Source of the DNA: a virus
Direction: 5' to 3' (one strand)
Virus record (IMG/VR): IMGVR_UViG_3300045918_000131
Coordinates: 1-64,000 of that record
Length of the DNA: 64,000 nt
Positions 15,351-23,671 of this stretch are shown one piece after another. The number at the start of each line of letters is the position of its first letter. Position 1 is the first letter of the stretch. Both the position numbers and the translations under genes were made by a program. The notes under the pieces were generated by a model that had not been told where the DNA came from, did no database searches, and saw only the letters and a list, made by a program, of their open reading frames with translations.

Positions 15351-15358
15351 TATTTATA
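15351..15358 (-). promoter_or_regulatory. late promoter box TATAAATA
   Basis: Exact late box on the minus strand 2 nt upstream of the hsp20 hairpin. Confidence 0.55.
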
Positions 15359-15478
15359 GCATTTTTCGAGGGGAAATACTAGGTTATTTTAACTTAATTC
15401 AACCGAAACTTAAATTATTTGTGGAGAATTAAAGTTTAACGATGTTTGACATATCCTTGCGGAGATAAGTTAACAGTA

Positions 15479-15595
15479 CTAAACCTCCCCATGTCTAAAG
15501 CGAGGGGATTCTCGCGGAGCCGGGTTGATATCTCGGTCAGTATCGTTAAATTTTAAAAATTCTTTAAGCTCAGACTCATTCAATGAGTATTCCAT
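15479..15595 (-). CDS. 38-aa ORF ending in an IS200/IS605-like hairpin
   Basis: ATG 15595 with GGAAG at 5 nt, stop TAG 15479. Starts MEYSLNESELKEFLKF and ends PAPRESPRFRHGEV. The 3' part of the DNA (GAATCCCCTCGCTTTAG then ACATGGGGAGG) looks like the right-end hairpin of IS200/IS605 elements, with an imperfect stem. No transposase or TnpB is nearby. Coding status uncertain. Confidence 0.35.
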   Translation of the reverse strand: MEYSLNESELKEFLKFNDTDRDINPAPRESPRFRHGEV

Positions 15596-15615
15596 CTATC
15601 TTCCGGGTCATTAAA

Positions 15616-15649
15616 TTTGTCGTCTATATTTTTGAGAATAGACGACAAA
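15616..15649 (-). terminator. hairpin terminator after bS21
   Basis: A 12-bp stem TTTGTCGTCTAT / ATAGACGACAAA with a 10-nt loop, 7 nt after the bS21 stop. Confidence 0.6.
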
Positions 15650-15655
15650 CATGCA

Positions 15656-15910
15656 TCAAAACAACTTTTTAGGCATTGTGTCATTTAATAAGGTTCTTTT
15701 CCATCGTTTTTTAGCAGACGCTAATTTTACTTTCCTGCGTGTAGTTGGTTTAATGTAACTTTCTCGATCTCGCAAATCAAGTAATAACCCAGAGTCGCGT
15801 ACTTTATTTCTAAATTTGCGCATTCCGGCCTCAAACTTGCCATCTCTAATTTCTACTGTATTACCAGTACATATGATTGGTTCACTATTACTATTTCTAT
15901 TATATGCCAT
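15656..15910 (-). CDS. rpsU: ribosomal protein bS21 homologue
   Basis: 84 aa. Residues about 18-75 follow bS21: VEIRDGKFEAGMRKFRNKV, GLLLDLRDRESYIKPTTRRK, then a basic helix. bS21 sits at the anti-Shine-Dalgarno end of 16S rRNA and affects initiation. Phage copies are known in pelagic and jumbo phages and are thought to bias ribosomes toward phage mRNA. Its terminator follows at once. Confidence 0.88.
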   Translation of the reverse strand: MAYNRNSNSEPIICTGNTVEIRDGKFEAGMRKFRNKVRDSGLLLDLRDRESYIKPTTRRKVKLASAKKRWKRTLLNDTMPKKLF

Positions 15911-15991
15911 TTGTATCCCTATATTGGTTAATTAACTACTAATATTATTTAGCTATCTGCGAATGTATATGCAAATTATTTAATCAAACTA

Positions 15992-18694
15992 TTATTTTAT
16001 TTCATTTTCTAAATACTGAGATATTTGTTCTCTTTCGGATTCGCTAAGATCATCTGCATTATACTCTCCAGATTCTAAACGTGCAATTAGTAGTTTGATA
16101 TATTCAACATCAAATGAGAATATAGAAGTTGAAGCATTAGATATCTCAATCCATCTATCTCCCACATGTTTAAATAACTTACTAGGCATATAGTCAACAC
16201 GCAAAAATAAGTCTCCAGGCACCGGTTTAGGTGGGAAAGCAACCCCAAAGCTTGCATTTCCTCCTAAAGGAAAATTATCTGCAACTGCATTAAAATTAGG
16301 AATTGAAATTTTAGATTTAACTGGCAATACTAAACCAACTGGTATGTCTACTTTAGGTAATTCAACTTTAGATAGTTCGTTTTCTTGATCGGTTTGAACA
16401 TCTTCTGCATGTAATGACATTACATCTGCAGATTGAATTGACTCGACTGTATTATTACTTAATATAAAATCGTCTTCCACTTTGGATAGTAGTGCGTTAA
16501 GACGTTCCTCTTTAGGTAATATTAATATATCAGAGAATACAGAACTAAATGCTTCCGTTGCTATTTCTTCTTTTCTTTCTTCGGTTACTACGTGCATTGG
16601 TTCTTCGATTACCTGGATCTTAGTTAATAGTGTATTAGTATCAGACAACGCTCTCGTAATATATTGCGATTCGTAATTATTAATTTCTTCAATTATGGAA
16701 TTATCGTTAAGATCTAATGGCTCAAAATATACTTGGTCTATGGGTAACTTCGAAGTCGATGACGACTTTATAAAGTCGTCAAATTGTTCGTCGGTCATAG
16801 GCTCATTGGATAATAAAACATCATCATTAAAAGTAAAAGGGGCAATAACGTGTCTATTAGACACCTCAAGAGTCAAGCTTTCTATAGTAGAATCTTTATT
16901 ATCGATTAATAGCTGTAGAGTCTTTAGATGATCAGCATAGATGTTATCTTTGTCTCTTAATGCTTTATGCAATATCTGTAATTGTTCTTCATATGTAGTA
17001 GGTATAGTATGTAACTTATCTTTATAAGTTTTTAACTCTAAATCCAAGGATTGTATTATGTTATCTTTTTTAACAATAGTGTCTTTTAACGAATTGACAA
17101 TTAACTCTTGATCTACATTTTTTTCATCAACGATTTCATTTAATGTCTTTGTGAGCAGTGCTTGATCTGCTTCTTTTTCGTTGATAATTTTATGTAATGT
17201 TTGCACTAGTAGTACTTGTTCGTTCTTTTCTATAATAGCTTCTTCCAAAGATTTAACAAGGTCTAACTGTTCAGACTCTTTTATTTCAAGCGTTAATTTT
17301 AAGTCTTTTATTTGATCATTAAGTGTGACTGGAATTACATCAACTGTTTGTTGTAACTCATCTAAAGAACTATTTAACTCCTGTATTATTGAATTTTTAG
17401 TAGTTAATTCTTTCTGTAACCTTTGAACTTGACTAATAAAGTCTTCAACAACCTCCATACGAACCCTATTATCTTCTAACACTTCTTCTAATTGATCTTT
17501 CTCGATTAATAAAGTGTCATAATCTTGTAAGCGGGTACTAATCTCAGCGCGTAATAAGTCGGCAGTGGTTACTAATTCGGCGCATTCTTCTTCTAGTCCA
17601 GTGATAGTAGGTCCAACGTCGTCCATACTTTCTAATATGGTAGATAACTTATTAGTTACTTCAACTAATTCTTCTTCATATTCTACTTGTTCCCTGGACT
17701 TATTTGCTAATTCCTCTTGTGCTAAAGGTAGCTCTTTCTCTAAATGCATTAAACAATCATTACATTCGGTGAGCATATTCTGTTCAAATTGTGCAGATAA
17801 TTCAGCATGTTTTAGTACTTTTGTTTCTTCTATAACACGTTGTAGATGTTCTTCTGTATATAAGTTATCGTGGATTACATTGAGTTTGAGTTCTTCTTTA
17901 GCCGCAACTAGATCTTCGTGTATCTTTTTACGTTTATCTAATTTTGACCAATCAATCGACGTCGTTGCTGCAAGCAATAATACTATAGCTAAGGGGTCAA
18001 ATACTAAAACTATCATAATTATAACCCATCTTACTGCCGCTTCCAACATGTCTTCGTTTGTTTTATTGCCGTATATAAGTGCAGCTACGTATTTGATAGG
18101 ACCTACGTCAGCCTCTACTTTACGTAATTGGCTTGCAATAGGTGCTCGTTGTTCTTGTAACGTTTGAATCTTCTTCTGTGTTTGGTCTATATTAGCTAGT
18201 AGTGTGATTCTTTCTTTTGCTTGCGTTTTACGAAGAGCTACTGCTTTATCGGCACCATGTTCGTCTGTAGTTCTGCCCATTAATTGATCAACAGCGGCGT
18301 CCATTTGTGTAAGAGCTTTACGATAACTATCAATATCGTCGCGTTGAGATTTAATCTTTTCGTCAAATAATAATACTTGTGCTTGTATATTGCCCGATGG
18401 TATTGCTTGATCTTGGTGCGCTTTGGAGAGTCCACCAAAAATACCAAGTGAGGTTATTATCATTAATACTATTACGGCAGAAGATAAGTAAGATCTTATT
18501 AATACTTTTGCACGGTCCCAATTATAGTGTAACCATAGTACGCTGACACATTTCCCTACTTCAAGTACTATACCCATTAGTATAATTTGAAACTCGGCAG
18601 CAGGGAATATCGCTACCAATCCTAATATACTATAATAGGCAGCAGTTAGTGAGATTGATAATGCAGATAAAATAGCAAATATTGAAAATATCAT
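15992..18694 (-). CDS. 900-aa membrane-anchored coiled-coil protein
   Basis: Hydrophobic N-terminus with about three membrane spans (residues 1-95), a first coiled coil (100-200), a fourth span (about 222-245, RWVIIMIVLVFDPLAIVLLL), then about 350 residues of heptad-rich coiled coil with repeats of the LLVQTLHKIINEKEADQ kind, an acidic linker, and a C-terminal globular part with PVPGDLFLRVDYMPSKLF seen in phage virion proteins. It may span the envelope or organise an intracellular structure. Late box CATAAATA (18730-18723) lies 30 nt upstream. Function unknown. Confidence 0.65.
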   Translation of the reverse strand: MIFSIFAILSALSISLTAAYYSILGLVAIFPAAEFQIILMGIVLEVGKCVSVLWLHYNWDRAKVLIRSYLSSAVIVLMIITSLGIFGGLSKAHQDQAIPSGNIQAQVLLFDEKIKSQRDDIDSYRKALTQMDAAVDQLMGRTTDEHGADKAVALRKTQAKERITLLANIDQTQKKIQTLQEQRAPIASQLRKVEADVGPIKYVAALIYGNKTNEDMLEAAVRWVIIMIVLVFDPLAIVLLLAATTSIDWSKLDKRKKIHEDLVAAKEELKLNVIHDNLYTEEHLQRVIEETKVLKHAELSAQFEQNMLTECNDCLMHLEKELPLAQEELANKSREQVEYEEELVEVTNKLSTILESMDDVGPTITGLEEECAELVTTADLLRAEISTRLQDYDTLLIEKDQLEEVLEDNRVRMEVVEDFISQVQRLQKELTTKNSIIQELNSSLDELQQTVDVIPVTLNDQIKDLKLTLEIKESEQLDLVKSLEEAIIEKNEQVLLVQTLHKIINEKEADQALLTKTLNEIVDEKNVDQELIVNSLKDTIVKKDNIIQSLDLELKTYKDKLHTIPTTYEEQLQILHKALRDKDNIYADHLKTLQLLIDNKDSTIESLTLEVSNRHVIAPFTFNDDVLLSNEPMTDEQFDDFIKSSSTSKLPIDQVYFEPLDLNDNSIIEEINNYESQYITRALSDTNTLLTKIQVIEEPMHVVTEERKEEIATEAFSSVFSDILILPKEERLNALLSKVEDDFILSNNTVESIQSADVMSLHAEDVQTDQENELSKVELPKVDIPVGLVLPVKSKISIPNFNAVADNFPLGGNASFGVAFPPKPVPGDLFLRVDYMPSKLFKHVGDRWIEISNASTSIFSFDVEYIKLLIARLESGEYNADDLSESEREQISQYLENEIK

Positions 18695-18787
18695 AGGTTC
18701 TCTTTAAATTAAATACATCTTATATTTATGCTTGACGTAATAGAGCATAACCTAAAATTATGCCAAAAGTCAATAGTATTGAAGTAA

Positions 18788-18982
18788 TTACGGATTTGTA
18801 GACCAAGGGTGTCCAACTACCGGAGAAACAGCAACGGTATACTGGTTCAATATTCGATATGACGGAGTACCAACCTGCTGTCTATCTTTGGCAGCAATGT
18901 TAGCTAATTTGTATGCTTTTCTTGCAGATTTAGGTAGAGCGTTAATTGTAGCATTAAATACTTGTTTATACGAATAAGACAT
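18788..18982 (-). CDS. 64-aa basic protein, strongly translated
   Basis: ATG 18982 with a near-perfect AAAGGAGG and late box GGATAAATA (19023-19015), so probably an abundant late product. N-terminal SARKAYKLANIAAKDRQQVG helix and a Pro-rich C-terminus. No family recognised; a small virion protein is plausible. Confidence 0.6.
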   Translation of the reverse strand: MSYSYKQVFNATINALPKSARKAYKLANIAAKDRQQVGTPSYRILNQYTVAVSPVVGHPWSTNP

Positions 18983-19014
18983 TATTAGTAACCTCCTTTA
19001 AGAGTGGTTACTAA

Positions 19015-19023
19015 TATTTATCC
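19015..19023 (-). promoter_or_regulatory. late promoter box GGATAAATA
   Basis: On the minus strand 32 nt upstream of the 64-aa protein start. Confidence 0.5.
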
Positions 19024-19071
19024 TTTCTGTGAAAGAAAACCTTGAAATATCTAGACTTACGTCTGTTGCTG

Positions 19072-19362
19072 TTATTTTGGTATATGCATTTCGTCTAGAC
19101 ATTTTTTGATATATGCATCTTTGTTTGTTAATTCAACCTTACCATTCTTAGCATTTTGCTCACATATCGCCGAATTATGCATTTTTTCTATAGATGCTAC
19201 GTTAGACGGACCTGCGGATTCTCGTAGACAGTTTGTTAGTGCAGTTACCTTAGTCGTTGATTCTTTTAATCTGAGTGCTTCAATTGTGCATTGGTCTGCA
19301 AAGGAATTACTAGCAAGTGATAACACTGTAACAAATAATTTAATTTGGTATTTTAATTTCAT
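19072..19362 (-). CDS. secreted small protein
   Basis: 96 aa. A Sec signal peptide (about 1-22, cleavage near SFA-D) and four Cys in the mature part (Cys at about 25, 44, 67 and 88), so a disulfide-bonded periplasmic protein is expected. Some similarity in style to lysozyme-inhibitor-like proteins, but no family assigned. AAGGAA precedes ATG 19362. Confidence 0.6.
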   Translation of the reverse strand: MKLKYQIKLFVTVLSLASNSFADQCTIEALRLKESTTKVTALTNCLRESAGPSNVASIEKMHNSAICEQNAKNGKVELTNKDAYIKKCLDEMHIPK

Positions 19363-19434
19363 TCAGTTTCCTTATGTGATTTCTAACTTAACTATTTAAT
19401 ATATGCCACATTGCATCTTTCTTACTGACATATT

Positions 19435-19611
19435 CTAATTGTTTATTGGTTTTTCAATAACTATGCGTAGGTTAATTGTAGATTCGTCAGCGTCGATAGG
19501 CTTAATGGTTATATAACCGTGCTCATTAACCGCTGTTATAATGCTAATTCTTTTAAACCATAGAACATAATCTCTTAGCCGTAATTTCCTACCATTAACA
19601 TCAAAGCACAT
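19435..19611 (-). CDS. 58-aa beta-rich protein coupled to thg1
   Basis: ATG 19611 overlaps the Thg1-like gene stop (TAATG); ends TAG 19435. Reads like a small beta-barrel (RKLRLRDYVLWFKRISIITA). Directly after it, in the minus-1 frame, comes VSKKDAMWHILNS (stop 19388), the tail motif of the small-gene array, so it may be the remnant of a fused or frameshifted family member. Function unknown. Confidence 0.5.
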   Translation of the reverse strand: MCFDVNGRKLRLRDYVLWFKRISIITAVNEHGYITIKPIDADESTINLRIVIEKPINN

Positions 19612-20420
19612 TATTTGCTCATCAATTCTGGATCAGCACCATAAAAGATAACAGCTTCTCTATTTAGAATTGATCCCAGTGGAGGTAAGTCCAATACCTT
19701 AACAACCGAACGTGTAACTTTTAATTCTGGGTTCACCCGCGCAGTATGTTTTTCTGGCAATTTAGAAAGTTCTTCTGTACTAAATGGAATTTCTTCTGTC
19801 CTACGCTGAACATAGGTGCCGCGTTTAAAATAGGTAGGATAGTCGTTCCAGTTAATCCCTTTTTGAAATAACAGTTCTTGCTTTTCTGACCCGGTCTTCT
19901 CGTGTAATGTTTTATGACTATAGTAATGAGAAGCCGCCATACTAATACTATTCTTAGTAGCATCCCATTCTCTCCATAGAAACACGTTAGCTCCTTCTGA
20001 CGTATTAGGTACGTTCCATACGCGAGCATCAAATGTTGGCATACGACTAGCATACGTTGGCATACGTTGTAGTACTTCTCGATAAAAGAACAAAGTTGCT
20101 TGAGCACCAAGTTGAGAAGTCATTTTCTGAATCTTTCCGTCAAACCATACTTGTTGCTTTGGATTTGTTACATGCCAGCATAACGAAATTTCGTCTGATT
20201 GTGTGTACGACATCGAGGCACCGGTTTCCTTCACTAATTCAATAGCAGTAGTAATCATACACTGTGTAAAAATTTCGTCAAAAGGTCTATCCATTCCCTT
20301 TGTAAAGTTATGAAATGATCTACCATCAATCCTAGCCATAATAGGCAAACCTGGCATTAACTTGCGGCCACATTCCATTCCTTCATACAATTTCATTCTA
20401 TCGCCAAAATCATCTCTCAT
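19611..20420 (-). CDS. tRNA-His guanylyltransferase-like (Thg1/TLP) enzyme
   Basis: 269 aa. Conserved metal/GTP sites: MARIDGRSFHNFTKG (about 27-41) and SYTQSDEISL (about 71-80), with the Asp and Asp-Glu of Thg1. Thg1-like proteins add nucleotides 3'-5' to tRNA ends. The bacterial and phage TLPs repair truncated 5' ends. It could restore tRNAs damaged by host nucleases during infection (inference). Length matches the family. Confidence 0.88.
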   Translation of the reverse strand: MRDDFGDRMKLYEGMECGRKLMPGLPIMARIDGRSFHNFTKGMDRPFDEIFTQCMITTAIELVKETGASMSYTQSDEISLCWHVTNPKQQVWFDGKIQKMTSQLGAQATLFFYREVLQRMPTYASRMPTFDARVWNVPNTSEGANVFLWREWDATKNSISMAASHYYSHKTLHEKTGSEKQELLFQKGINWNDYPTYFKRGTYVQRRTEEIPFSTEELSKLPEKHTARVNPELKVTRSVVKVLDLPPLGSILNREAVIFYGADPELMSK

Positions 20421-20473
20421 ATTGTTTTCTCACTTAAAGTTAATGTAATTGTTAATATATCTAACTAATATTA

Positions 20474-20662
20474 TTAGTTAGGGTATGGTTGATGATGTTC
20501 TACGTATGTAGCTCCGCGTAATGTAATAGCCTCTTCGATAAGAGTATCAAATGGGTTTTGGAATATAAACTGTAAGTCTTCAAATAACTCGGCTATTTCG
20601 TCATCTGACACATTTGCTGCTGTTAACTGATTAAAGAGTTTATGTTTTTTTGCGTTTTCCAT
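20474..20662 (-). CDS. 62-aa acidic helical protein
   Basis: ATG 20662 with AGGAAA. MENAKKHKLFNQLTAANVSD then DDEIAELFEDLQF, so it is acidic and helical. No family recognised. Confidence 0.55.
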   Translation of the reverse strand: MENAKKHKLFNQLTAANVSDDEIAELFEDLQFIFQNPFDTLIEEAITLRGATYVEHHQPYPN

Positions 20663-20688
20663 GATTATGTTTTCCTAAAGATTATATG

Positions 20689-20991
20689 CTAATTGTATTT
20701 ATATTCATTTTGATAGAAATACTGCTGTACCATCTGTTCTGCATCAACTTTAGCTTTAGCACGCTTTGACCTACGAGTTTTAATTTTCATATCTGATTCG
20801 TAATCACGTTTATTACCGTGTCGGGTAGCACCACGATTAACTTCGTGGTTTAATTTCATTAGATCGTGAGAGCTCATATCTTCAATTGTGTAGCCAAGCT
20901 TCGTGCTTGACGTACTCTCGAGTTCTTTCTTTAAAGAAAGAATTTCGCGTTTTAACTTACATTGATGTTTTGTGCTGTTGGTATTTGACAT
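20689..20991 (-). CDS. 100-aa basic protein
   Basis: A short coiled coil (CKLKREILSLKKELES) followed by a strongly basic RRSKRAKAKVDAEQ region, so a nucleic-acid-binding role is possible. Follows the small membrane protein gene with only 2 nt between frames. Function unknown. Confidence 0.55.
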   Translation of the reverse strand: MSNTNSTKHQCKLKREILSLKKELESTSSTKLGYTIEDMSSHDLMKLNHEVNRGATRHGNKRDYESDMKIKTRRSKRAKAKVDAEQMVQQYFYQNEYKYN

Positions 20992-20993
20992 TA

Positions 20994-21164
20994 TTAATCC
21001 TTAAAGTCTCCATCGGCATCACAATGTTCAGGAGGATATCCATGTTTATGGATTGTAACGGTGCGTATCAAACGAACTACAATAGATTGAATTAATTGTG
21101 CAATAATTAAGAATAGAAATATTGTTAGTATAGGGTTGTTAGATGCAAATTCATAAATATTCAT
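20994..21164 (-). CDS. 56-aa single-span membrane protein
   Basis: ATG 21164 to TAA 20994. One hydrophobic span (residues 12-32), a basic RLIRTVTIHKHG, and the C-terminal GYPPEHCDADGDF seen in many small phage membrane proteins. Function unknown. Confidence 0.6.
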   Translation of the reverse strand: MNIYEFASNNPILTIFLFLIIAQLIQSIVVRLIRTVTIHKHGYPPEHCDADGDFKD

Positions 21165-21178
21165 GTTGTTATTTTCAC

Positions 21179-21364
21179 TTAAATGTTGGAAGAGAAAGGC
21201 TTATCACGAAGAATGTATAGTATAATAACAACACAAAATCCCCAGAAACTCATAATAAAGTTATCTTTTTGCATATTATTAAACGCTGTTATTAAAATAG
21301 AGCCAATCAAAAACCAAGTTATCTGAGTATTATTTTCGTTTAGCTAATATGTTAGTTTCTTCAT
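21179..21364 (-). pseudogene. two-span membrane protein interrupted by TAG at codon 7
   Basis: ATG 21364 with AAGG at 8 nt reads MKKLTY, TAG, then an intact frame LNENNTQITWFLIGSILI through a second hydrophobic stretch to TAA 21179. Without the TAG it would be a normal 61-codon gene. It may be an amber-suppressed gene or a recent pseudogene. Confidence 0.45.
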
Positions 21365-21369
21365 ATCGA

Positions 21370-21678
21370 TTACCTTATTTTATTTGCAAGAATCGCAAAA
21401 CAAAGACTTTGCTCTACACAATCGTAGAAATCAGGGCATATTTTAAATAATTCTATTTGATTTACTTTGGTATACGTCTTTTCTTTTTTACGTTGTACGT
21501 CATTGAGAGTCCAACGACTATCATGCTTTTTAAAGCTAACAGATTTCCCTCTCGCACCCCAAGCACAATAAAAAGCATTTCCAACCTTAAAACTTGTCCA
21601 AATTTTATCGGAATACCCACCTGTTTTAGTAGGCTCAGTACTATGACCAACCCATATAAATTCAAGTGTATTTGACAT
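21370..21678 (-). CDS. WGR-like domain protein
   Basis: 102 aa from ATG 21678 (GGAG). The segment KIWTSFKVGNAFYCAWGARG plus SVSFKKH resembles the Trp-Gly-Arg domain of nucleic-acid end-binding proteins (as in PARP-like WGR). The match is suggestive only. It is the first gene of a host-promoter transcript diverging from the late fibre genes. Confidence 0.5.
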   Translation of the reverse strand: MSNTLEFIWVGHSTEPTKTGGYSDKIWTSFKVGNAFYCAWGARGKSVSFKKHDSRWTLNDVQRKKEKTYTKVNQIELFKICPDFYDCVEQSLCFAILANKIR

Positions 21679-21712
21679 ATATTTAACTCCTTTGTTTGTA
21701 TTTAATAAAGCT

Positions 21713-21741
21713 ATTATACGCAGGTTGTAACAAAAAGTCAA
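21713..21741 (-). promoter_or_regulatory. sigma70-type promoter with upstream direct repeat
   Basis: TTGACT (21741-21736), 17-nt spacer, TATAAT (21718-21713). Just upstream the motif TTTTGACGT occurs twice in tandem (about 21771-21754), a possible operator. The region 21742-21878 holds only this and the divergent late box. Confidence 0.65.
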
Positions 21742-21840
21742 GCTTTTTGTTACGTCAAAACGTCAAAATTAACGTAACTTATTGTTTTTGGGGTCAACTA
21801 CTACACGAATGTAAAGATCCTATGGTTTTCTGCTCTAAAT

Positions 21841-21849
21841 GGATAAATA
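21841..21849 (+). promoter_or_regulatory. late promoter box GGATAAATA
   Basis: 30 nt upstream of the first plus-strand fibre gene. Confidence 0.55.
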
Positions 21850-21878
21850 AAGTATAAAGACGTAAAGGGGACATTAGT

Positions 21879-22661
21879 ATGACACTTCAATTAGTCAATG
21901 TGGGTAAAAAACCAGGCGATGGTAGTGGTGATCCGTTAAGGGTTTCATTTGAGAAAATTAATGAGAATTTTACAGAGTTATATACTAATTTAAGTATCAG
22001 AGGTAATACCAATGTAACAGTATCAAATGGCACTGTTACGTCTATTTGTGGAAAAGATGGTGATGTGCTATTAGACGTAAATGACATAGCGGGTGCAGTA
22101 TCTCGCGGGTACGTAGAGAATCAAATTCAATTAGCATTAACCTTATCTAGATTGGGTGCTTTTTCATCAAACGCAGATGTAGCAACGGTGTTAACTATCT
22201 TAAATAATATTAGTTTATCTCTTAATACTAAAGCTAACGAATACGATTTTGCATCGTTTACTTCTTCGATATATACAAAACCCGAAATAGATTTAATGTT
22301 ACAAAATATTACAACACAATCTAAAGATTACGGGCTATTGGGGGCTACAGATCACGGGTTAATAACAGAAATAACAAGTAAAACAATAGATTATGGTGTA
22401 TTACCAACATTACCAAAGCCTATATCGTTCACCGGAATTATCAATGACATGGGTTATGTAGCACAGTCAGTGACTAAAATAGTAGATTTTGGAGTAATAA
22501 CACATCCTATAACGCAAATCATTGACTATGGAATACTTCCGATATTAATACTTGATATGATCAAAGATTTTGGTGATATAGTACATGCTGTGTCAAACAT
22601 AATAGACTTTGGGAATATAACTGACTCTACTATCCAAATTAAAGACTATGGCATTGTTTAA
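21879..22661 (+). CDS. fibre-related virion protein
   Basis: 260 aa. The N-terminal VNVGKKPGDGSGDPLRVSFE plus KINENFTELY is a module also found at the start of the 623-aa protein (NTGTGDTLLRAFTITDQNF) and, more loosely, the 322-aa protein, likely a shared attachment domain. The C-terminal half has about seven degenerate repeats with D-(Y/F)-G-(V/I/N) such as IIDYGILP and IVDFGVIT. First gene of the late plus-strand block. Confidence 0.65.
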   Translation: MTLQLVNVGKKPGDGSGDPLRVSFEKINENFTELYTNLSIRGNTNVTVSNGTVTSICGKDGDVLLDVNDIAGAVSRGYVENQIQLALTLSRLGAFSSNADVATVLTILNNISLSLNTKANEYDFASFTSSIYTKPEIDLMLQNITTQSKDYGLLGATDHGLITEITSKTIDYGVLPTLPKPISFTGIINDMGYVAQSVTKIVDFGVITHPITQIIDYGILPILILDMIKDFGDIVHAVSNIIDFGNITDSTIQIKDYGIV

Positions 22662-22708
22662 TGATAGAATTAAATGCGTGAATAAATAAATATATTAAAG
22701 GAGTTTTT

Positions 22709-23533
22709 ATGGCAGACCAAGTACAAATTCGCCGCGGAACAACGGCACAAAATGCATCATTTGTGGGAGCTCAAGGAGAGCTAACCATGGATATAGATCA
22801 GAATGTTTTAATCTTACATGACGGAGTATTAGCAGGGGGGCATAAGCAAGCTAATGTTGCATTTGTTACATCTAATATCGGCAGTGGTGGAGGATCAATA
22901 GGCCCCACCGGACCAGCTGGGATCTCGGGTACTACCGGATCTGCAGGAGCAGTAGGTCCTACTGGACCAACAGGAATCGCAGGACCAACAGGTGCTAACG
23001 GAGTTAATGGATCAGTATGGTATCAAGGTAATGTTGCTCCTAACTCGTTAGTGGGTGTAAATGGAGATATGTATTTAAATACTATTACTGGCAACGTATA
23101 TACTAATATCAACACTGTGTGGACATTAAGTAGTAACTTGACAGGTCCCCAAGGTTTAGTAGGTCCAACAGGTCCTTCTGGAATAAATGGTACTACCGGA
23201 ATTAATGGAACAATAGGTCCCCAAGGTTTAGTAGGTCCAACAGGTCCTTCTGGAATAAATGGTACTACCGGAATTAATGGAACAATAGGTCCCCAAGGTT
23301 TAGTAGGTCCAACAGGTCCAGCTGGTGCAGATTCAACGGTTATAGGTCCAACAGGTCCAACAGGTATAGGCTTTGTTTTAGTACCATCTACTACCAATGG
23401 CAATAGTGGGGATACAGTTGGAATGATGGCAGTTGATGCAATTAATGGATACCTATATTATTGTATTGCTACATATACAGACGGGTCAACAGCAATTTGG
23501 TATAGACAAACACTCGCAGGCACTACTTGGTAA
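22709..23533 (+). CDS. collagen-like tail fibre protein
   Basis: 274 aa with AAAGGAG. The N-terminus VQIRRGTTAQNASFVGAQGE is a known phage fibre attachment module (also in the 542-aa spike). Gly-x-y collagen repeats (GPTGPTGIAGPTG) occupy about 60-100 and 145-215, including a perfect 72-bp duplication at 23144-23215 and 23216-23287 with a partial third copy. The C-terminal tip holds NSGDTVGMMAVDAINGYLYYC. Confidence 0.8.
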   Translation: MADQVQIRRGTTAQNASFVGAQGELTMDIDQNVLILHDGVLAGGHKQANVAFVTSNIGSGGGSIGPTGPAGISGTTGSAGAVGPTGPTGIAGPTGANGVNGSVWYQGNVAPNSLVGVNGDMYLNTITGNVYTNINTVWTLSSNLTGPQGLVGPTGPSGINGTTGINGTIGPQGLVGPTGPSGINGTTGINGTIGPQGLVGPTGPAGADSTVIGPTGPTGIGFVLVPSTTNGNSGDTVGMMAVDAINGYLYYCIATYTDGSTAIWYRQTLAGTTW

Positions 23534-23550
23534 TAGATTCATTATGGTAA

Positions 23551-23573
23551 TAGGTAGATTATTTATCTACCTA
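23551..23573 (+). terminator. hairpin after the collagen-like fibre gene
   Basis: Palindromic TAGGTAGAT / ATCTACCTA stem, 17 nt after the stop. A second 10-bp stem (AATGGTAAAG / CTTTACCATT, 23581-23609) follows. Both precede the next late box. Confidence 0.5.
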
Positions 23574-23625
23574 AATAGTAAATGGTAAAGGAATTATTAC
23601 TTTACCATTTCAATTCCTGCTGGCA

Positions 23626-23634
23626 GGATAAATA
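23626..23634 (+). promoter_or_regulatory. late promoter box GGATAAATA
   Basis: 38 nt upstream of the 623-aa fibre gene. Confidence 0.55.
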
Positions 23635-23671
23635 CTAATATTACACAAGTAAGTTAAAAAGGGTAGTAAGT

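Noticed and set aside
15479-15595. A complete IS200/IS605 element
   Set aside because: Only a hairpin-like end is visible. There is no TnpA or TnpB frame and no left end.
17565-18167. 200-codon plus-strand frame rich in Ser
   Set aside because: Antisense of the coiled-coil gene. The Ser-rich composition comes from reversed Glu/Lys/Leu codons.
23023-23403. 126-codon minus-strand Pro-rich frame
   Set aside because: Antisense of collagen-like Gly-Pro-Thr repeats. No start signal.
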